A stretch of 64,000 nt of DNA from Zoroaster sp. YZ-2022 (taxonomy: Eukaryota; Echinodermata; Asteroidea; Forcipulatida; Zoroasteridae): contig CM055823.1 of assembly GCA_029582265.1 (NCBI GenBank), positions 1,798,001 through 1,862,000 of the forward strand, written 5' to 3'. The position numbers were made by a program, and so were the translations under genes. Shown here piece after piece: positions 23,176-35,929 of the stretch (position 1 is the stretch's first letter; each line of letters starts with the position of its first letter). Under the pieces are notes generated by a model. That model did not search any database. It had not been told where the DNA came from and was given only the letters and a program-made list of their open reading frames with translations.

Positions 23176-23358
23176 ATCCTCCTGGGGCACGTCATCACCA
23201 TACATTGGTTCCATACCCAGGCAGTTTACAACAATCTCAGCAGTTACCATTACAGGCTAATGTGCAGAGTTTGAATGTCAGTGGTCATGACATGCCAATG
23301 TTTATGGCTCCATTAACACAACCAACTTCCCATATCCATCAGGCACAGCCATCGATAG
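23176..23358 (+). CDS. Linker exon E2, copy 1
   Basis: A 183-bp exon between ttgtacatag|at and gatag|gtaac, phase 1 at both ends. It encodes about 60 residues rich in Pro, Gln, His and Ser (PPGA at the start, LNVSGHDMPMF in the middle, HIHQAQPSI at the end), probably a disordered linker. No named domain is seen. It joins E1 in frame, and four near-identical copies occur. Assignment to the downstream NLR gene is inferred from strand and phase. Confidence 0.65.
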
Positions 23359-23650
23359 GTAACGGTAACAACAAATTGTTCTATAAAATATCTCAATATC
23401 AACGATTTAAAGGCAGTGAATGTATACCTCAAAAAGCATACAAATGATGACAAAATTCAAACCAAAAAGTGGGGGAAGGGGAGGGGGAATTGATCAGGTA
23501 ACCACTTTAAAAAGAGAGGGGGACATGCCCCTGTGCCCCACCAATCGACGCCCATTAGGTGACAACAACACCTGCAGCATTAACCTTAGCAAACATTTGC
23601 AGTAAAGATTGCAATGGAAATGTTTTTTTTTTTTTTTTTTAATTGACTAG

Positions 23651-23782
23651 AGAGGGACAGACGAGATGACTACAGCAGTGGTAGAAACCAAGAGATGACG
23701 TCACAGAGAGGCCCTAGACAAAACGTAGATGATCAAGATGTCAGTGCCGCCACGACTGACATGTGGGAGCTAGACGTAACAA
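23651..23782 (+). CDS. Linker exon E1, copy 2
   Basis: A 132-bp exon, open throughout and phase 1 on both sides: two bases complete the incoming codon, then 43 codons and one trailing base. It follows a T run of about 20 bases and ends at the CAA|GTAAGA donor. The peptide is hydrophilic, with a QRGPRQNVDDQDVS core and a WELDVT end. No known domain. Confidence 0.65.
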
Positions 23783-24014
23783 GTAAGACATGATACTTTT
23801 ATATGCGTTTTCGGGTGCCCATGGATTTGGGATTTTATCAAACTGAGAAATGACAATAATTCAAAAAACAAACATGAATCAATTACCAACATTAGGAAAA
23901 CATTTTGCTATGTGCAATAGTGTCTTTGCTATTATGACATTAAATTGTATCCTGATCTGTCCTATATAACTGTATTGATAGTCATTGAAGTACATTGTAG
24001 ATGTAGGCTTAATG

Positions 24015-25280
24015 TCCACAACGATATACTGACAAATATGGACAGTGGTAAGATTTCTGGCTTGATCTCAGCAGTGCATTTGACACAGTGGATCATTGCA
24101 TCTTACCTCAGATTGAAACCCATTGGCATCGATGGTTTGGCCCTCCAGTGGCTCACATCTTATATCTCAAACAGATCTCAATCAGTATGTCTCCCTAAAG
24201 CATCATCTCCATCTGTTAATCTCAACTTTTCCATTCCACAAGGATCTGTCCTTAGACCTCAATTATTCAATATCTATACTCAACCATTGCAAACCATTAT
24301 CGAGTATCACAAAATAAATTACCACATGTATGCAGATGATTTACAATTATATTTCTCTTGTCAGCATGTACAAGAAGATATTGATGAATCAATGACAAAG
24401 CTTGAAGATTGTGTTAGTGACATTCAGCAATGTGATGATAAGCCGCTTGAAACTCAATGAAGATAAAACAGAATTTCTCATCCTTGGTTCAAAAAGACAA
24501 CTTAACAAAATCACTCCTCCCCATTTACATATCGGCTCCACATCAGTATCTCCTGTTGACCAAACTCGGAATTTAGGTGTGATCTTTGATTCAACAATGT
24601 CTCTTGATTCACAGGTTTCAAACTGTGTTAAACTGGCCAACTATAACCTCCGAAATATTCGTTCAATCAGACAATATCTGAATCCTGCAGCAACTGAACA
24701 GCTAATTCACGCCTTTGTCACTTCATATCTTGATAACTGCAATTCTTTACTTTTTGGTTTACATAACAATCTAATAAATCGATTACAGCGGGTTCAAAAT
24801 GCTGCATCATGTCTTGTGACAAATACAATACGATCATCCCATATTACACCTGTTTTAAAATCTCTTCACTGGCTTCCTGTTCGAGAGCGAATTTCTGATA
24901 AGATTCTTCTGATAACTTATCGGGTGCTCAATGCCTTAGCCCCTAGATACATTTTGTCTCTCATTCATTTACCCTCTGTCATTCGTCCTGGCTTACGGTC
25001 ACCTAGAGCCCCAAAATTGTTTGAGCCTCGTTCCAAGAGAAGTTGGGGAGGAAGGGCGTTTGTTACAGCTGCTCCTTGTTTGTGGAATTCATTACCTTTA
25101 CATATTCAAAAATCTAGCTTAAGTATTTTTAAAGCTCAACTATAAACATATTTGTAATTTTTCATGTATTTATGTAAGTTTTTGTTTAAGTAACTTTGTA
25201 CTATATTCCTGTAGGCGCCTTGAGCACCCTCTGGGTGGATATGTGCGCTATATAAATGTTGCTATTATTATTATTATTAT
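24015..25280 (+). mobile_element. 5'-truncated L2/CR1-like LINE, copy 1
   Basis: It sits in the E1-E2 intron with a 5-bp duplication (taatg at 24010-24014 and 25281-25285). The uninterrupted intron at about 26300 shows the empty site. Reverse-transcriptase pieces include SAFDTVDH, PQGSVL and the catalytic MYADD. The C-terminal domain has the LHWLPVRERI..YRVLNALAP signature of L2/CR1/Rex-type elements. The 3' tail has GCGCTATATAAATG and then (TTA)n. RT pieces lie in different frames (for example, a change near 24100 and another near 24440), so the copy is dead. Confidence 0.9.
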
Positions 25281-25318
25281 TAATGTATTTGTTTTCTTTT
25301 CTGTCAATTTGTACATAG

Positions 25319-25498
25319 ATCCTCCTGGGGCAGGTCATCTCCATACATTGGTTCCATACCCAGGCAGTTTACAATCTCAGCAGTTAGCATTACAGGCTAA
25401 TGTGCAGAGTTTGAATGTCAGTGGTCATGACATGCCAATGTTTATGGCTCCATTAACACAACCAACTTCCCATATCCATCAGGCACAGCCATCGATAG
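25319..25498 (+). CDS. Linker exon E2, copy 2
   Basis: 180 bp, one codon shorter than copies 1 and 3 (one Gln lost after GSLQ). Same splice borders and phase. It is separated from its E1 partner by the LINE at 24015-25280. Confidence 0.65.
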
Positions 25499-25789
25499 GT
25501 AACGGTAACAACAAATTGTTCTATAAAATATCTCAATTTCAATGATTTAAAGGCAGTGAATGTATACCTCAAAAAGCATACAAATGATGACAAAATTCAA
25601 ACCAAAAAGTGGGGGAAGGGGAGGGGGAATTGACAGGTAACCACTTTAAAATGAGAGGGGGACATGCCCCTGTGCCCCACCAATCGACGCCCATTAGGTG
25701 ACAACAACGCTTGTAGCATTAACCTTAGCAAACATTTGCAGTAAAGATTGCAATGGAAATTTTTTTTTTTTTTTTTTTTAATTGACTAG

Positions 25790-25921
25790 AGAGGGACAGA
25801 CGAGATGACTACAGCAGTGGTAGAAACCAAGAGATGACGTCACAGAGAGGCCCTAGACAAAACGTAGATGATCAAGATGTCAGTGCCGCCACGACTGACA
25901 TGTGGGAGCTAGATATAACAA
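25790..25921 (+). CDS. Linker exon E1, copy 3
   Basis: 132 bp, open, phase 1 on both sides, nearly identical to copy 2 (the penultimate residues read DIT rather than DVT). It opens the second 3.17-kb block and corresponds positionally to the broken copy 1, but without its stop. Confidence 0.65.
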
Positions 25922-26334
25922 GTAAGACATGATACTTTTATGTATTTTTGGGAGCCCATGGATTTGGAATTTTATCAAACTGAGAAATGAAATAATTCAA
26001 AAACTCACATGAATCAATACTGTGGGAAATGTACAAATACTTTCGTAAGTTAATTGAGCCTTCTGACTGAATGTTTTTTTTAATACTAACTGCCAAAGCA
26101 AATTATTTTAAAGCAATTTAGGTTAATAACCAGTGCTGTTCCTGTATTATAGCAAAATTTACCAACATTAGGAAAATATTGTGCAATGCGATATATACAT
26201 GTAGTGTCTTTGCTACATATATTATGACGTTATAAACGGGTTCTGATTTGTCCTCCTATATAACTGTATTGATAGTCATTGAAGTAGATGTAGGCCTAAT
26301 GTATTTGTTTTCTTTTCTGTCAATTTGTACATAG

Positions 26335-26517
26335 ATCCTCCTGGGGCAGGTCATCACCATACATTGGTTCCATACCCAGGCAGTTTACAACAATCTCAGC
26401 AGTTACCATTACAGGCTAATGTGCAGAGTTTGAATGTCAGTGGTCATGACATGCCAATGTTTATGGCTCCATTAACACAACCAACTTCCCATATCCATCA
26501 GGCACAGCCATCGATAG
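26335..26517 (+). CDS. Linker exon E2, copy 3
   Basis: 183 bp, same borders and phase as copy 1, differing by very few bases (an Arg/Gly difference near the start). Its upstream intron has no LINE and serves as the empty site for the LINE copies. Confidence 0.65.
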
Positions 26518-26816
26518 GTAACGGTAACAACAAATTGTTCTATAAAATATCTCAATTTCAACGATTTAAAGGCAGTGAATGTATACCTCAAAAAGCATAC
26601 AAATGATGACAAAATTCAAACCAAAAAGTGGGGGAAGGGGAGGGGGAATTGATCAGGTAACCACTTTAAAAAGAGAGGGGGACATGCCCCTGTGCCCCAC
26701 CAATCGACGCCCATTAGGTGACAACAACACCTGCAGCATTAACCTTGGCAAACATTTGCAGTAAAGATTGCAATGGAAATGTTTTTTTTTTTTTTTTTTT
26801 TTTTTAAATTGACTAG

Positions 26817-26948
26817 AGAGGGACAGACGAGATGACTACAGCAGTGGTAGAAACCAAGAGATGACATCACAGAGAGGCCCTAGACAAAACGTAGATGATC
26901 AAGATGTCAGTGCCGCCACGACTGACATGTGGGAGCCAGACGTAACAA
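26817..26948 (+). CDS. Linker exon E1, copy 4
   Basis: 132 bp, open, phase 1 on both sides. It follows a T run of about 25 bases. It differs from copy 2 by a few bases, including one that changes the TGACGTCA word to TGACATCA. Confidence 0.65.
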
Positions 26949-27180
26949 GTAAGACATGAGACTTTTATATGCGTTTTCGGGTGCCCATAGATTTGGGATT
27001 TTATCAAACTGAGAAATGACAATAATTCAAAAAACGAACATGAATCAATTACCAACATTAGGAAAACATTTTGCTATGTGCAATAGTGTCTTTGCTATTA
27101 TGACATTAAATTGTATCCTGATCTGTCCTATATAACTGTATTGATAGTCATTGAAGTACATTGTAGATGTAGGCTTAATG

Positions 27181-28438
27181 TCCACAACGATATACTGACA
27201 AATATGGACAGTGGTAAGATTTCTGGCTTGATCTCAGCAGTGCATTTGACACAGTGGATCATTGCATCTTACCTCAGATTGAAACCCATTGGCATCGATG
27301 GTTTGGCCCTCCAGTGGCTCACATCTTATATCTCAAACAGATCTCAATCAGTATGTCTCCCTAAAGCATCATCTCCATCTGTTAATCTCAACTTTTCCAT
27401 TCCACAAGGATCTGTCCTTAGACCTCAATTATTCAATATCTATACTCAACCATTGCAAACCATTATCGAGTATCACAAAATAAATTACCACATGTATGCA
27501 GATGATTTACAATTATATTTCTCTTGTCAGCCTGTACAAGAAGATATTGATGAATCAATGACAAAGCTTGAAGATTGTGTTAGTGACATTCAGCAATGTG
27601 ATGATTGATAGCCGCTTGAAACTCAATGAAGATAAAACAGAATTTCTCATCCTTGGTTCAAAAAGACAACTTAGCAAAATCACTCCTCCTCATTTACATA
27701 TCGGCTCCACATCAGTATCTCCTGTTGACCAAACTCGAAATTTAGGTGTGATCTTTGATTCAACAATGTCTCTTGATTCACAGGTTTCAAACTGTGTTAA
27801 ACTGGCCAACTATAACCTCCGAAATATTCGTTCAATCAGACAATATATCTGAATCCTGCAGCAACTGAACAGCTAATTCACGCCTTTGTCACTTCATATC
27901 TTGATAACTGCAATTCTTTACTTTTTGGTTTACATAACAATCTAATAAATCGATTACAGCGGGTTCAAAATGCTGCAGCATGTCTTGTGACAAATACAAT
28001 ACGATCATCCCATATTACACCTGTTTTAAAATCTCTTCACTGGCTTCCTGTTCGAGAGCGAATTTCTGATAAGATTCTTCTGATAACTTATCGGGTGCTC
28101 AATGCCTTAGCCCCTAGATACATTTTGTCTCTCATTCATTTACCCTCTGTCATTCGTCCTGGCTTACGGTCACTTAGAGCCCCAAAATTGTTTGAGCCTC
28201 GTTCCAAGAGAAGTTGGGGAGGAAGGGCGTTTGTTACAGCTGCTCCTTGTTTGTGGAATTCATTACCTTTACATATTCAAAAATCTAGCTTAAGTATTTT
28301 TAAACATATTTGTCATTTTTCATGTATTTATGTAAGTTTTTGTTTAAGTAACTTTGTACTATATTCCTGTAGGCGCCTTGAGCACCCTCTGGGTGGATAT
28401 GTGCGCTATATAAATTTTGCTATTATTATTATTATTAT
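27181..28438 (+). mobile_element. 5'-truncated L2/CR1-like LINE, copy 2
   Basis: It has the same truncation point, same taatg duplication and same inner frame break region as 24015-25280, so it is a passenger copy of the block duplication and not a second insertion. It has additional small indels (for example, two extra bases near 27846 and a lost segment near 28304). No functional product. Confidence 0.9.
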
Positions 28439-28476
28439 TAATGTATTTGTTTTCTTTTCTGTCAATTTGTACATAG

Positions 28477-28656
28477 ATCCTCCTGGGGCAGGTCATCTCC
28501 ATACATTGGTTCCATACCCAGGCAGTTTACAATCTCAGCAGTTACCATTACAGGCTAATGTGCAGAGTTTGAATGTCAGTGGTCACGACATGCCAATGTT
28601 TATGCCTCCAGTAACACAACCAACTTTCCATATCCATCAGGCACAGCCATTGATAG
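28477..28656 (+). CDS. Linker exon E2, copy 4 (most diverged)
   Basis: 180 bp with the same splice borders and phase. It carries more substitutions than the other copies (for example PPVTQPTFHIHQ and a PLIG end). Downstream of it the intron lacks the MITE remnant seen after copies 1-3, so it probably represents the original 3' member of the array. Confidence 0.65.
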
Positions 28657-28994
28657 GTAATGGTAATGACAATTTGTTCTATAAAATATCTCAATTTCAA
28701 CGATTTAAAGGCAGTGAATGTATACCTCAAAAAGCATACAAATGATGACAAAATTCAACTTTAGAATTTGCTGTAAAAACAAGTGTAGATGTTTAAAAGC
28801 CTATAGTTGATAAAACTTCATAAACACATTTTTGTGTTTATTTTTTAACCGGTAAAATTGCTTTGTGGTTTTTACCAAAAACAATGCATTAATACACAAA
28901 GACACGTTAGACGTTTAAAAACTAGACACAAAAACATGTTTATGGGGGGATAAAACTTGATGGTTTAAAGAATGATGGTTCTTATTCTTTAAAG

Positions 28995-29078
28995 ATCGTC
29001 CAGAAACATCCAAAAGCCATCATCCACCAAGCCGGTCAGTCGATCCTGAAGAACCCCCTAAAAAGCGGATACCATCAG
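28995..29078 (+). CDS. Exon E3, short basic linker
   Basis: An 84-bp exon between tttaaag|at and ccatcag|gtaaag, phase 1 at both ends. It encodes 28 residues, with DRPETSKSHHPPSRSVD followed by an EEPPKKRIPS tail whose PKKRI is reminiscent of a short basic nuclear-localisation motif. It joins E2 upstream and the Death exon downstream in frame. No larger domain. Confidence 0.55.
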
Positions 29079-29429
29079 GTAAAGTATCAATTTTGATAAA
29101 AAATGTTTGTACAAAAAATGCTATTCTTTAAAGATCACATAATTATTGATACAGTGCCCCACTACTATAAAAAGGGGAATGCAAGTCCATCAATCCCCAG
29201 ATCCATGTCATTTGATTGGTGGAACACACATCACATGTCATCTACTAGTTTGGCCATTGCGTCTTCACTCTAAAAGATAGTACAACAAAGAGCATTCCTA
29301 TAACAAAACGTGTGTAAGATAGTAAATACTATCTTACACACGAAACATGCATATAAGGACACTTGAATGCTTACATACAAAACATTCATAGGGACACTCA
29401 ATCGTAATTTAATTCTGGTTCTCATTTAA

Positions 29430-29588
29430 AGGGGCAATCGGAGTGCTAGTTTTAGATTAACTCAGTGACTTAAAATAATACCCCACATGATAAGGTCATA
29501 TTAACATTGCTGCTGAGTCTCTCTGTTAAACTAGGACACCAATTCCATGCCCTGTTGAGTCTACTCTGATCGTGATAATACTGTCCCT
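29430..29588. mobile_element. Short TTAA-flanked MITE
   Basis: It begins AGGGGCAATCGGAG after TTAA and ends ACTGTCCCT before TTAT. The interior matches 48299-48523 (atcggagt..agattaac..taaggtcat..attccatgccctgtt). It is in the intron between E3 and the Death exon. Confidence 0.7.
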
Positions 29589-29668
29589 TATAAAAACAAA
29601 TATTGAGTGCCTTTATTTTGTTAATTTTGATAATCATAGTGTGGTGATGTAGCCAGCTGTGATTTAAT

Positions 29669-32600
29669 ATGCATGCACTATGGCATGGAGTTACACATGA
29701 TCATTAATGTCTCTATACGTACTTCTGACAACATGGGCATCAATCGCTACTTATATGCATGCACTATGGCATGGAGTTACACATGATCATTAATGTCTCT
29801 ATACGTACTTCTGACTACATGGGCATCAATCGCTACTTATATGCATGCACTATGGCATGGAGTTGCACATGATCATTAATGCATTTCTGACAACATGGGC
29901 ATCAATCGCTACTTATATGCATGCACTATGGCATGTTACACATGATCATTAATGTCTCTATATGACAACATGCATCTATGGCATAGTTGCACATGATCAT
30001 TAATGTCTCTATAATGCATTTCTGACAACATGGGCATCAATCGCTTTTATATGCATGCACTATGGCATGGAGTTACACATGATCATTAATGTCTCTATCG
30101 CTTCTGACAACATGGGCATCAATCGCTACTTATATGCATGCACTATGGCATGGAGTTACACATGATCATTAATGTCTCTATACGCATTTCTGACAACATG
30201 GGCATCAATCGCTACTTATATGCATGCACTATGGCATGGAGTTGCACATGATCATTAATGTCTCTATACGTACTTCTGACAACATGGGCATCAATCGCTA
30301 CTTATATGCATGCACTATGGCATGGAGTTACACATGATCATTAATGTCTCTGCTATACTTCTGACAACATGGGCATCAATCGCTACTTATATGCATGCAC
30401 TATGGCATGGGTTGCACATGATCATTAATGTCTCTATACGCATTTCTGACAACATGGGCATCAATCGCTACTTATATGCATGCACTATGGCATGGAGTTG
30501 CACATGATCATTAATGTCTCTACTCGTACTTCTGACAACATGGGCATCAATACGCTTCTTATATGCATGCACTATGGCATGGAGTTGCACATGATCATTA
30601 ATGTCTCTATCGTACTTCTGACAACATGGGCATCAATCGCTACTTATATGCATGCACTATGGCATGGAGTTACACATGATCATTAATGTCTCTATACGTA
30701 CTTCTGACAACATGGGCATCAATCGCTACTTATATGCATGCACTATGGCATGGAGTTGCACATGATCATTAATGTCTCTATACGTACTTCTGACAACATG
30801 GGCATCAATCGCTACTTATATGCATGCACTATGGCATGGAGTTGCACATGATCATTAATGTCTCTATAATGCATTTCTGACAACATGGGCATCAATCGCT
30901 ACTTATATGCATGCACTATGGCATGGAGTTGCACATGATCATTAATGTCTCTATCGCATTCTGACAACATGGGCATCAATCGCTACTTATATGCATGCAC
31001 TATGGCATGGAGTTGCATGATCATTAATGTCTCTATACGCATTTGACAACATGGGCATCAATCGCTACTTATATGCATGCACTATGGCATGGAGTTGCAC
31101 ATGATCATTAATGTCTCTATCGTACTTTCTGACAACATGGGCATCAATACGCTACTTATATGCATGCACTATGGCATGGAGTTACACATGATCATTAATG
31201 TCTCTATCGTACTTCTGACAACATGGGCATCAATCGCTACTATATGCATGCACTATGGCATGGAGTTGCACATGATCATTAATGTCTCTATAATGCATTC
31301 TGGACAACATGGGCATCAATCGCTACTTATATGCATGCACTATGGCATGGAGTTACACATGATCATTAATGTCTCTATATCGCATTTCTGACAACATGGG
31401 CATCAATCGCTACTTATATGCATGCACTATGGCATGGAGTTACACATCGATCATTAATGTCTCTATACGCATTTCTGACAACATGGGCATCAATCGCTAC
31501 TTATATGCATGCACTATGGCATGGAGTTGCACATGATCATTAATGTCTCTATACATAAATCAATAAACAAGGGCATCAAACGCTAATTATATGCATGCAC
31601 TATGGCATGGAGTTGCATGATCATTAATGTCTCTATACGTGCTTCTGACAACATGGGCATCAATCGCTACTTATATGCATGCACTATGGCATGGAGTTGC
31701 ACATGATCATTAATGTCTCTATACGTACTTCTGACAACATGGGCATCAATCGCTACTTATATGCATGCACTATGGCATGGAGTTGCACATGATCATTAAT
31801 GTCTCTATACGCATTTCTGACAACATGGGCATCAATCGCTACTTATATGCATGCACTATGGCATGGAGTTGCACATGATCATTAATGTCTCTATAATGCA
31901 TTTCTGACAACATGGGCATCAATCGCTACTTATATGCATGCACTATGGCATGGAGTTGCACATGATCATTAATGTCTCTATACGCATTTCTGACAACATG
32001 GGCATCAATCGCTACTTATATGCATGCACTATGGCATGGAGTTGCACATGATCATTAATGTCTCTATACGCATTTCTGACAACATGGGCATCAATCGCTA
32101 CTTATATGCATGCACTATGGCATGGAGTTGCACATGATCATTAATGTCTCTATACGCATTTCTGACAACATGGGCATCAATCGCTACTTATATGCATGCA
32201 CTATGGCATGGAGTTGCACATGATCATTAATGTCTCTATACGCATTTCTGACAACATGGGCATCAATCGCTACTTATATGCATGCACTATGGCATGGAGT
32301 TACACATGATCATTAATGTCTCTATACGCATTCTGACAACATGGGCATCAACGCTACTTATATGCATGCACTATGGCATGGAGTTACACATGATCATTAA
32401 TGTCTCTATACGTCTTCTGACAACATGGGCATCAATCGCTACTTATATGCATGCACTATGGCATGGAGTTACACATGATCATTAATGTCTCTATATCGCA
32501 CTTCTGACAACATGGGCATCAATCGCTACTTATATGCATGCACTATGGCATGGAGTTGCACATGATCATTAATGTCTCTATACGCATTTCGACAACATGG

Positions 32601-34499
32601 GCATCAATCGCTACTTATATGCATGCACTATGGCATGGAGTTGCACATGATCATTAATGTCTCTATCGCACTTCTGACAACATGGGCATCAATCGCTACT
32701 TATATGCATGCACTATGGCATGGAGTTACACATGATCATTAATGTCTCTATACGCACTTGACAACATGGGCATCAATCGCTACTTATATGCATGCACTAT
32801 GGCATGGAGTTGCACACGATCATTAATGTCTCTATACGTACTTCTGACAACATGGGCATCAATCGCTACTTATATGCATGCACTATGGCATGGAGTTGCA
32901 CATGATCATTAATGTCTCTATAATACTTCTGACAACATGGCATCAATGCCATACTTATATGCATGCACTATGGCATGGAGTTACACATGATCATTAATGT
33001 CTCTATACGTACTTCTGACAACATGGGCATCAATCGCTACTTATATGCATGCACTATGGCATGGAGTTGCACATGATCATTAATGTCTCGACTCTTTTCT
33101 GTTATAACATGGGCATCAATCGCTACTTATATGCATGCACTATGGCATGGAGTTGCACATGATCATTAATGTCTCTATACGTACTTCTGACTACATGGGC
33201 ATCACTCGCTACTTCAATGCATGCACTATGGCATGGAGTTGCACATGATCATTAATGTCTCTATACGTTCTGACAACATGGGCATCAATCGCTACTTTAT
33301 ATGCATGCACTATGGCATAGAGTTGCACATGATCATTAATGTCTACGTACTTCTGACAACATGGGCATCAATCGCTACTTATATGCATGCACTATGGCAT
33401 AGAGTTGCACATGATCATTAATGTCTCTATACGTACTTCTGACAACATGGGCATCAATCGCTACTTATATGCATTCACTATGGCATGGAGTTGCACATGA
33501 TCATTAATGTCTCTATACGTACTTCTGACAACATGGGCATCAATCGCTACTTATATGCATGCACTATGGCATGGAGTTGCACATGATCATTAATGTCTCT
33601 ATACGTACTTCTGACAACATGGGCATCAATCGCTACTTATATGCATGCACTATGGCATGGAGTTACACATGATCATTAATGTCTCTATACGTACTTCTGA
33701 CAACATGGGCATCAATCGCTACTTATATGTATTCACTATGGCATGGAGTTGCACATGATCATTAATGTCTCTATACGTACTTCTGACAACATGGGCATCA
33801 ATCGCTACTTATATGCATGCACTATGGCATGGAGTTACACATGATCATTAATGTCTCTATCGTACTTCTGACAACATGGGCATCAATCGCTACTTATATG
33901 CATGCACTATGGCATGGAGTTACACATGATCATTAATGTCTCTATACGCATTTCTGACAACATGGGCATCAATCGCTACTTATATGCATGCACTATGGCA
34001 TGGAGTTACACATGATCATTAATGTCTCTCTATACGCATTCTGACAACATGGGCATCAATCGCTACTTATATGCATGCACTATGGCATGGAGTTACACAT
34101 GATCATTAATGTCTGCATCGCATTTCTGACAACATGGGCATCAATCGCTACTTATATGCATGCACTATGGCATGGAGTTACACATGATCATTAATGTCTC
34201 TATACGCACTTCCTGACAACATGGGCATCAATCGCTACTTATATGCATGCACTATGGCATAGAGTTGCACATGATCATTAATGTCTCTATACGTACTTCT
34301 GACAACATGGGCATCAATCGCTACTTATATGCATTCACTATGGCATGGAGTTGCACATGATCATTAATGTCTCTATACGTACTTCTGACAACATGGGCAT
34401 CAATCGCTACTTATATGCATGCACTATGGCATAGAGTTACACATGATCATTAATGTCTCTATACGTACTTCTGACAACATGGGCATCAATCGCTACTTA
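29669..34499 (+). repeat. About 86-bp satellite, about 56 copies
   Basis: Units contain atgcatgcac, tatggcatggagttgcac, atgatcattaatg, ctgacaacatgggcatcaat and cgctactta. The hypervariable stretch is tctctatacgtactt, where short indels and acgtac/acgcat/aatgcat variants occur. Units carry the palindromes ATGCAT, TGCATGCA and TGATCA. The array lies in the intron between E3 and the Death exon. Peptides such as MHYGMELHM are repeat artefacts. Confidence 0.97.
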
Positions 34500-34797
34500 G
34501 ACGTGTGTGAATATAGTGAAAATGCATTTAGATTTTAAGAATTCATTCTAATGAGAAGTTAGGAAAGTTTACTCTTTTCTTAATGTGAAAGGGAAATTAT
34601 TTAAATTTTCTTAAAAGTAAAGGCACCTCATTAGACAAAAAAAACCCAGAGGGATCTTTTATGGAAAATACCACTGTTGATTGCTTGACCTCAAATTTGG
34701 CAAAATCACGTTTATTTAATTCTGCATTTACCCCCAAAAGGGCATTGCTATATCCTCTTGTGGCATGAATAATGTCTATTTGACTTTTCTGTGTCAG

Positions 34798-35058
34798 GTA
34801 ACATTCCAGAGGTTCTAAATGATAAACTTATCGCAAGGATATCAAAGGACATTGGTAACAAGTGGACGATACTAGCTGCCGAATTGGACCTCAAACAACC
34901 AGACATTGAAACATTCGGAGCAGATGCCCCACTTAATCAAGTAGAACAGACACGAACAATGCTCAGTGAATGGGTCAGAAGAAATGCTGAGAGAGGTGAT
35001 CGTGTTGCTGTGTTGATATCAGCTTTGAGAACCATTGGTCTAAATGATGTGGCATTGA
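34798..35058 (+). CDS. Death-domain exon of an NLR-type gene
   Basis: An 87-codon exon, phase 1 at both ends, between tgtcag|gt and ttga|gtgagt. The sequence fits a Death domain, the six-helix adaptor fold of innate immune and apoptosis proteins. It has a KLIARIS..IGNKWTILAAEL helix pair with the central Trp, an intermediate DLKQPDIE segment, and a TRTMLSEWVRR..GDRVAVLISALR..GLNDVA end. In animal NLRs such a domain sits N-terminal to NACHT and recruits signalling partners in the cytosol. The next exon that fits in phase is the NACHT exon. The product is probably linker-Death-NACHT-LRR. Confidence 0.85.
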
Positions 35059-35929
35059 GTGAGTATGGTGATTTTCTTGTTTATAAAATGTTTTGAATTG
35101 TCAGTATGGCAATATATATTTCCACTAAATCGGTAATGCCAGTACACCAAAGGTTTTGCCAGTGACTGTTCTAACCAGCTCCACTTTTTTGATCAATATA
35201 TGTATCTGAAATATTAAATTTGAAGATGCAATAAAGTTTTAAATTTTTGAATACTGACAAGCCCAACCATATTGTGAGTATGACGTGTGTGTTGAGTTTT
35301 GATTTGAACAAACTTGAAATTAGGGATCAAGTTAGTTTGGAACAAATTCTTTAGGAATGAACATGGCTTTGGACAACTTGGTTTGCAACCAAGCTTAATT
35401 TGAAATCTTCTCTTTTTATTCTCTCGATAATAATTCTATGATAACTGGATCCGATCCCAGTGAATTGATGTGATATTAATTATTTAAGGTAAAAATTCTT
35501 ACCAAATCCACTTACTTATAGTCTGTACCTGATGGTAGTCATGACATGCATGTAGCAAAAAACAATAACGATGTGTGTAATCAGGCAGAAACTAGAGTGA
35601 TTACAAATTGTAGGTCCTTTTTGGTGGTAAATTTCTGTTTCAGTTTTACGAAGCCGTTCACACGCTTAAATAATATATATGCAATTTGCAGTATTGTTTA
35701 TTTTCCTTTGTCTAACAGTGTGTTCTGTCTGTTTCAAGAGTCATACTGTTCAAAACATCTTTAACTATCCTCACTACGCTACGGGTTATTTTCAGAACCA
35801 CACTAATTATTCCAAGAAGAGATTATTACACATGGTGTTACCCATAAACCTAACCTAATATCCAATCCATCATGCAAAGCTTCAAATCAAATTTAACTTG
35901 TGGATGTATATCTATTTTGGTTTTTACAG
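35059..35929. other. Intron between Death exon and NACHT exons
   Basis: AT-rich, without further exons that I can support. It ends in a pyrimidine tract and tacag acceptor at 35929. Confidence 0.55.

Larger units (their letters stand above)
22600..28745 (+). repeat. Two-tier tandem duplication of linker exons
   Basis: The sequence can be read as two blocks, about 22600-25760 and 25760-28745. They are co-linear at an offset of 3166 bp across most of their length. Each block has the order E1, E2, E1, LINE, E2. Within a block the two E1-E2 pairs are themselves duplicates about 1 kb apart before the LINE inserted. Introns are nearly as similar as exons, which suggests recent duplication or an assembly duplicate. 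Confidence 0.88.

Noticed and set aside
27181..28438. Independent second LINE insertion
   Set aside because: Same truncation point, target site and flanks as the first copy, so it was copied with the block.
29669..34499. MHYGMELHMIINVS-type repeated peptides
   Set aside because: Satellite translation. The 86-bp unit is not a multiple of three, so frames change from unit to unit.
29669..34499. CRISPR-like array
   Set aside because: Units are contiguous near-identical satellite repeats with no unique spacers, in a eukaryotic context with spliced genes.
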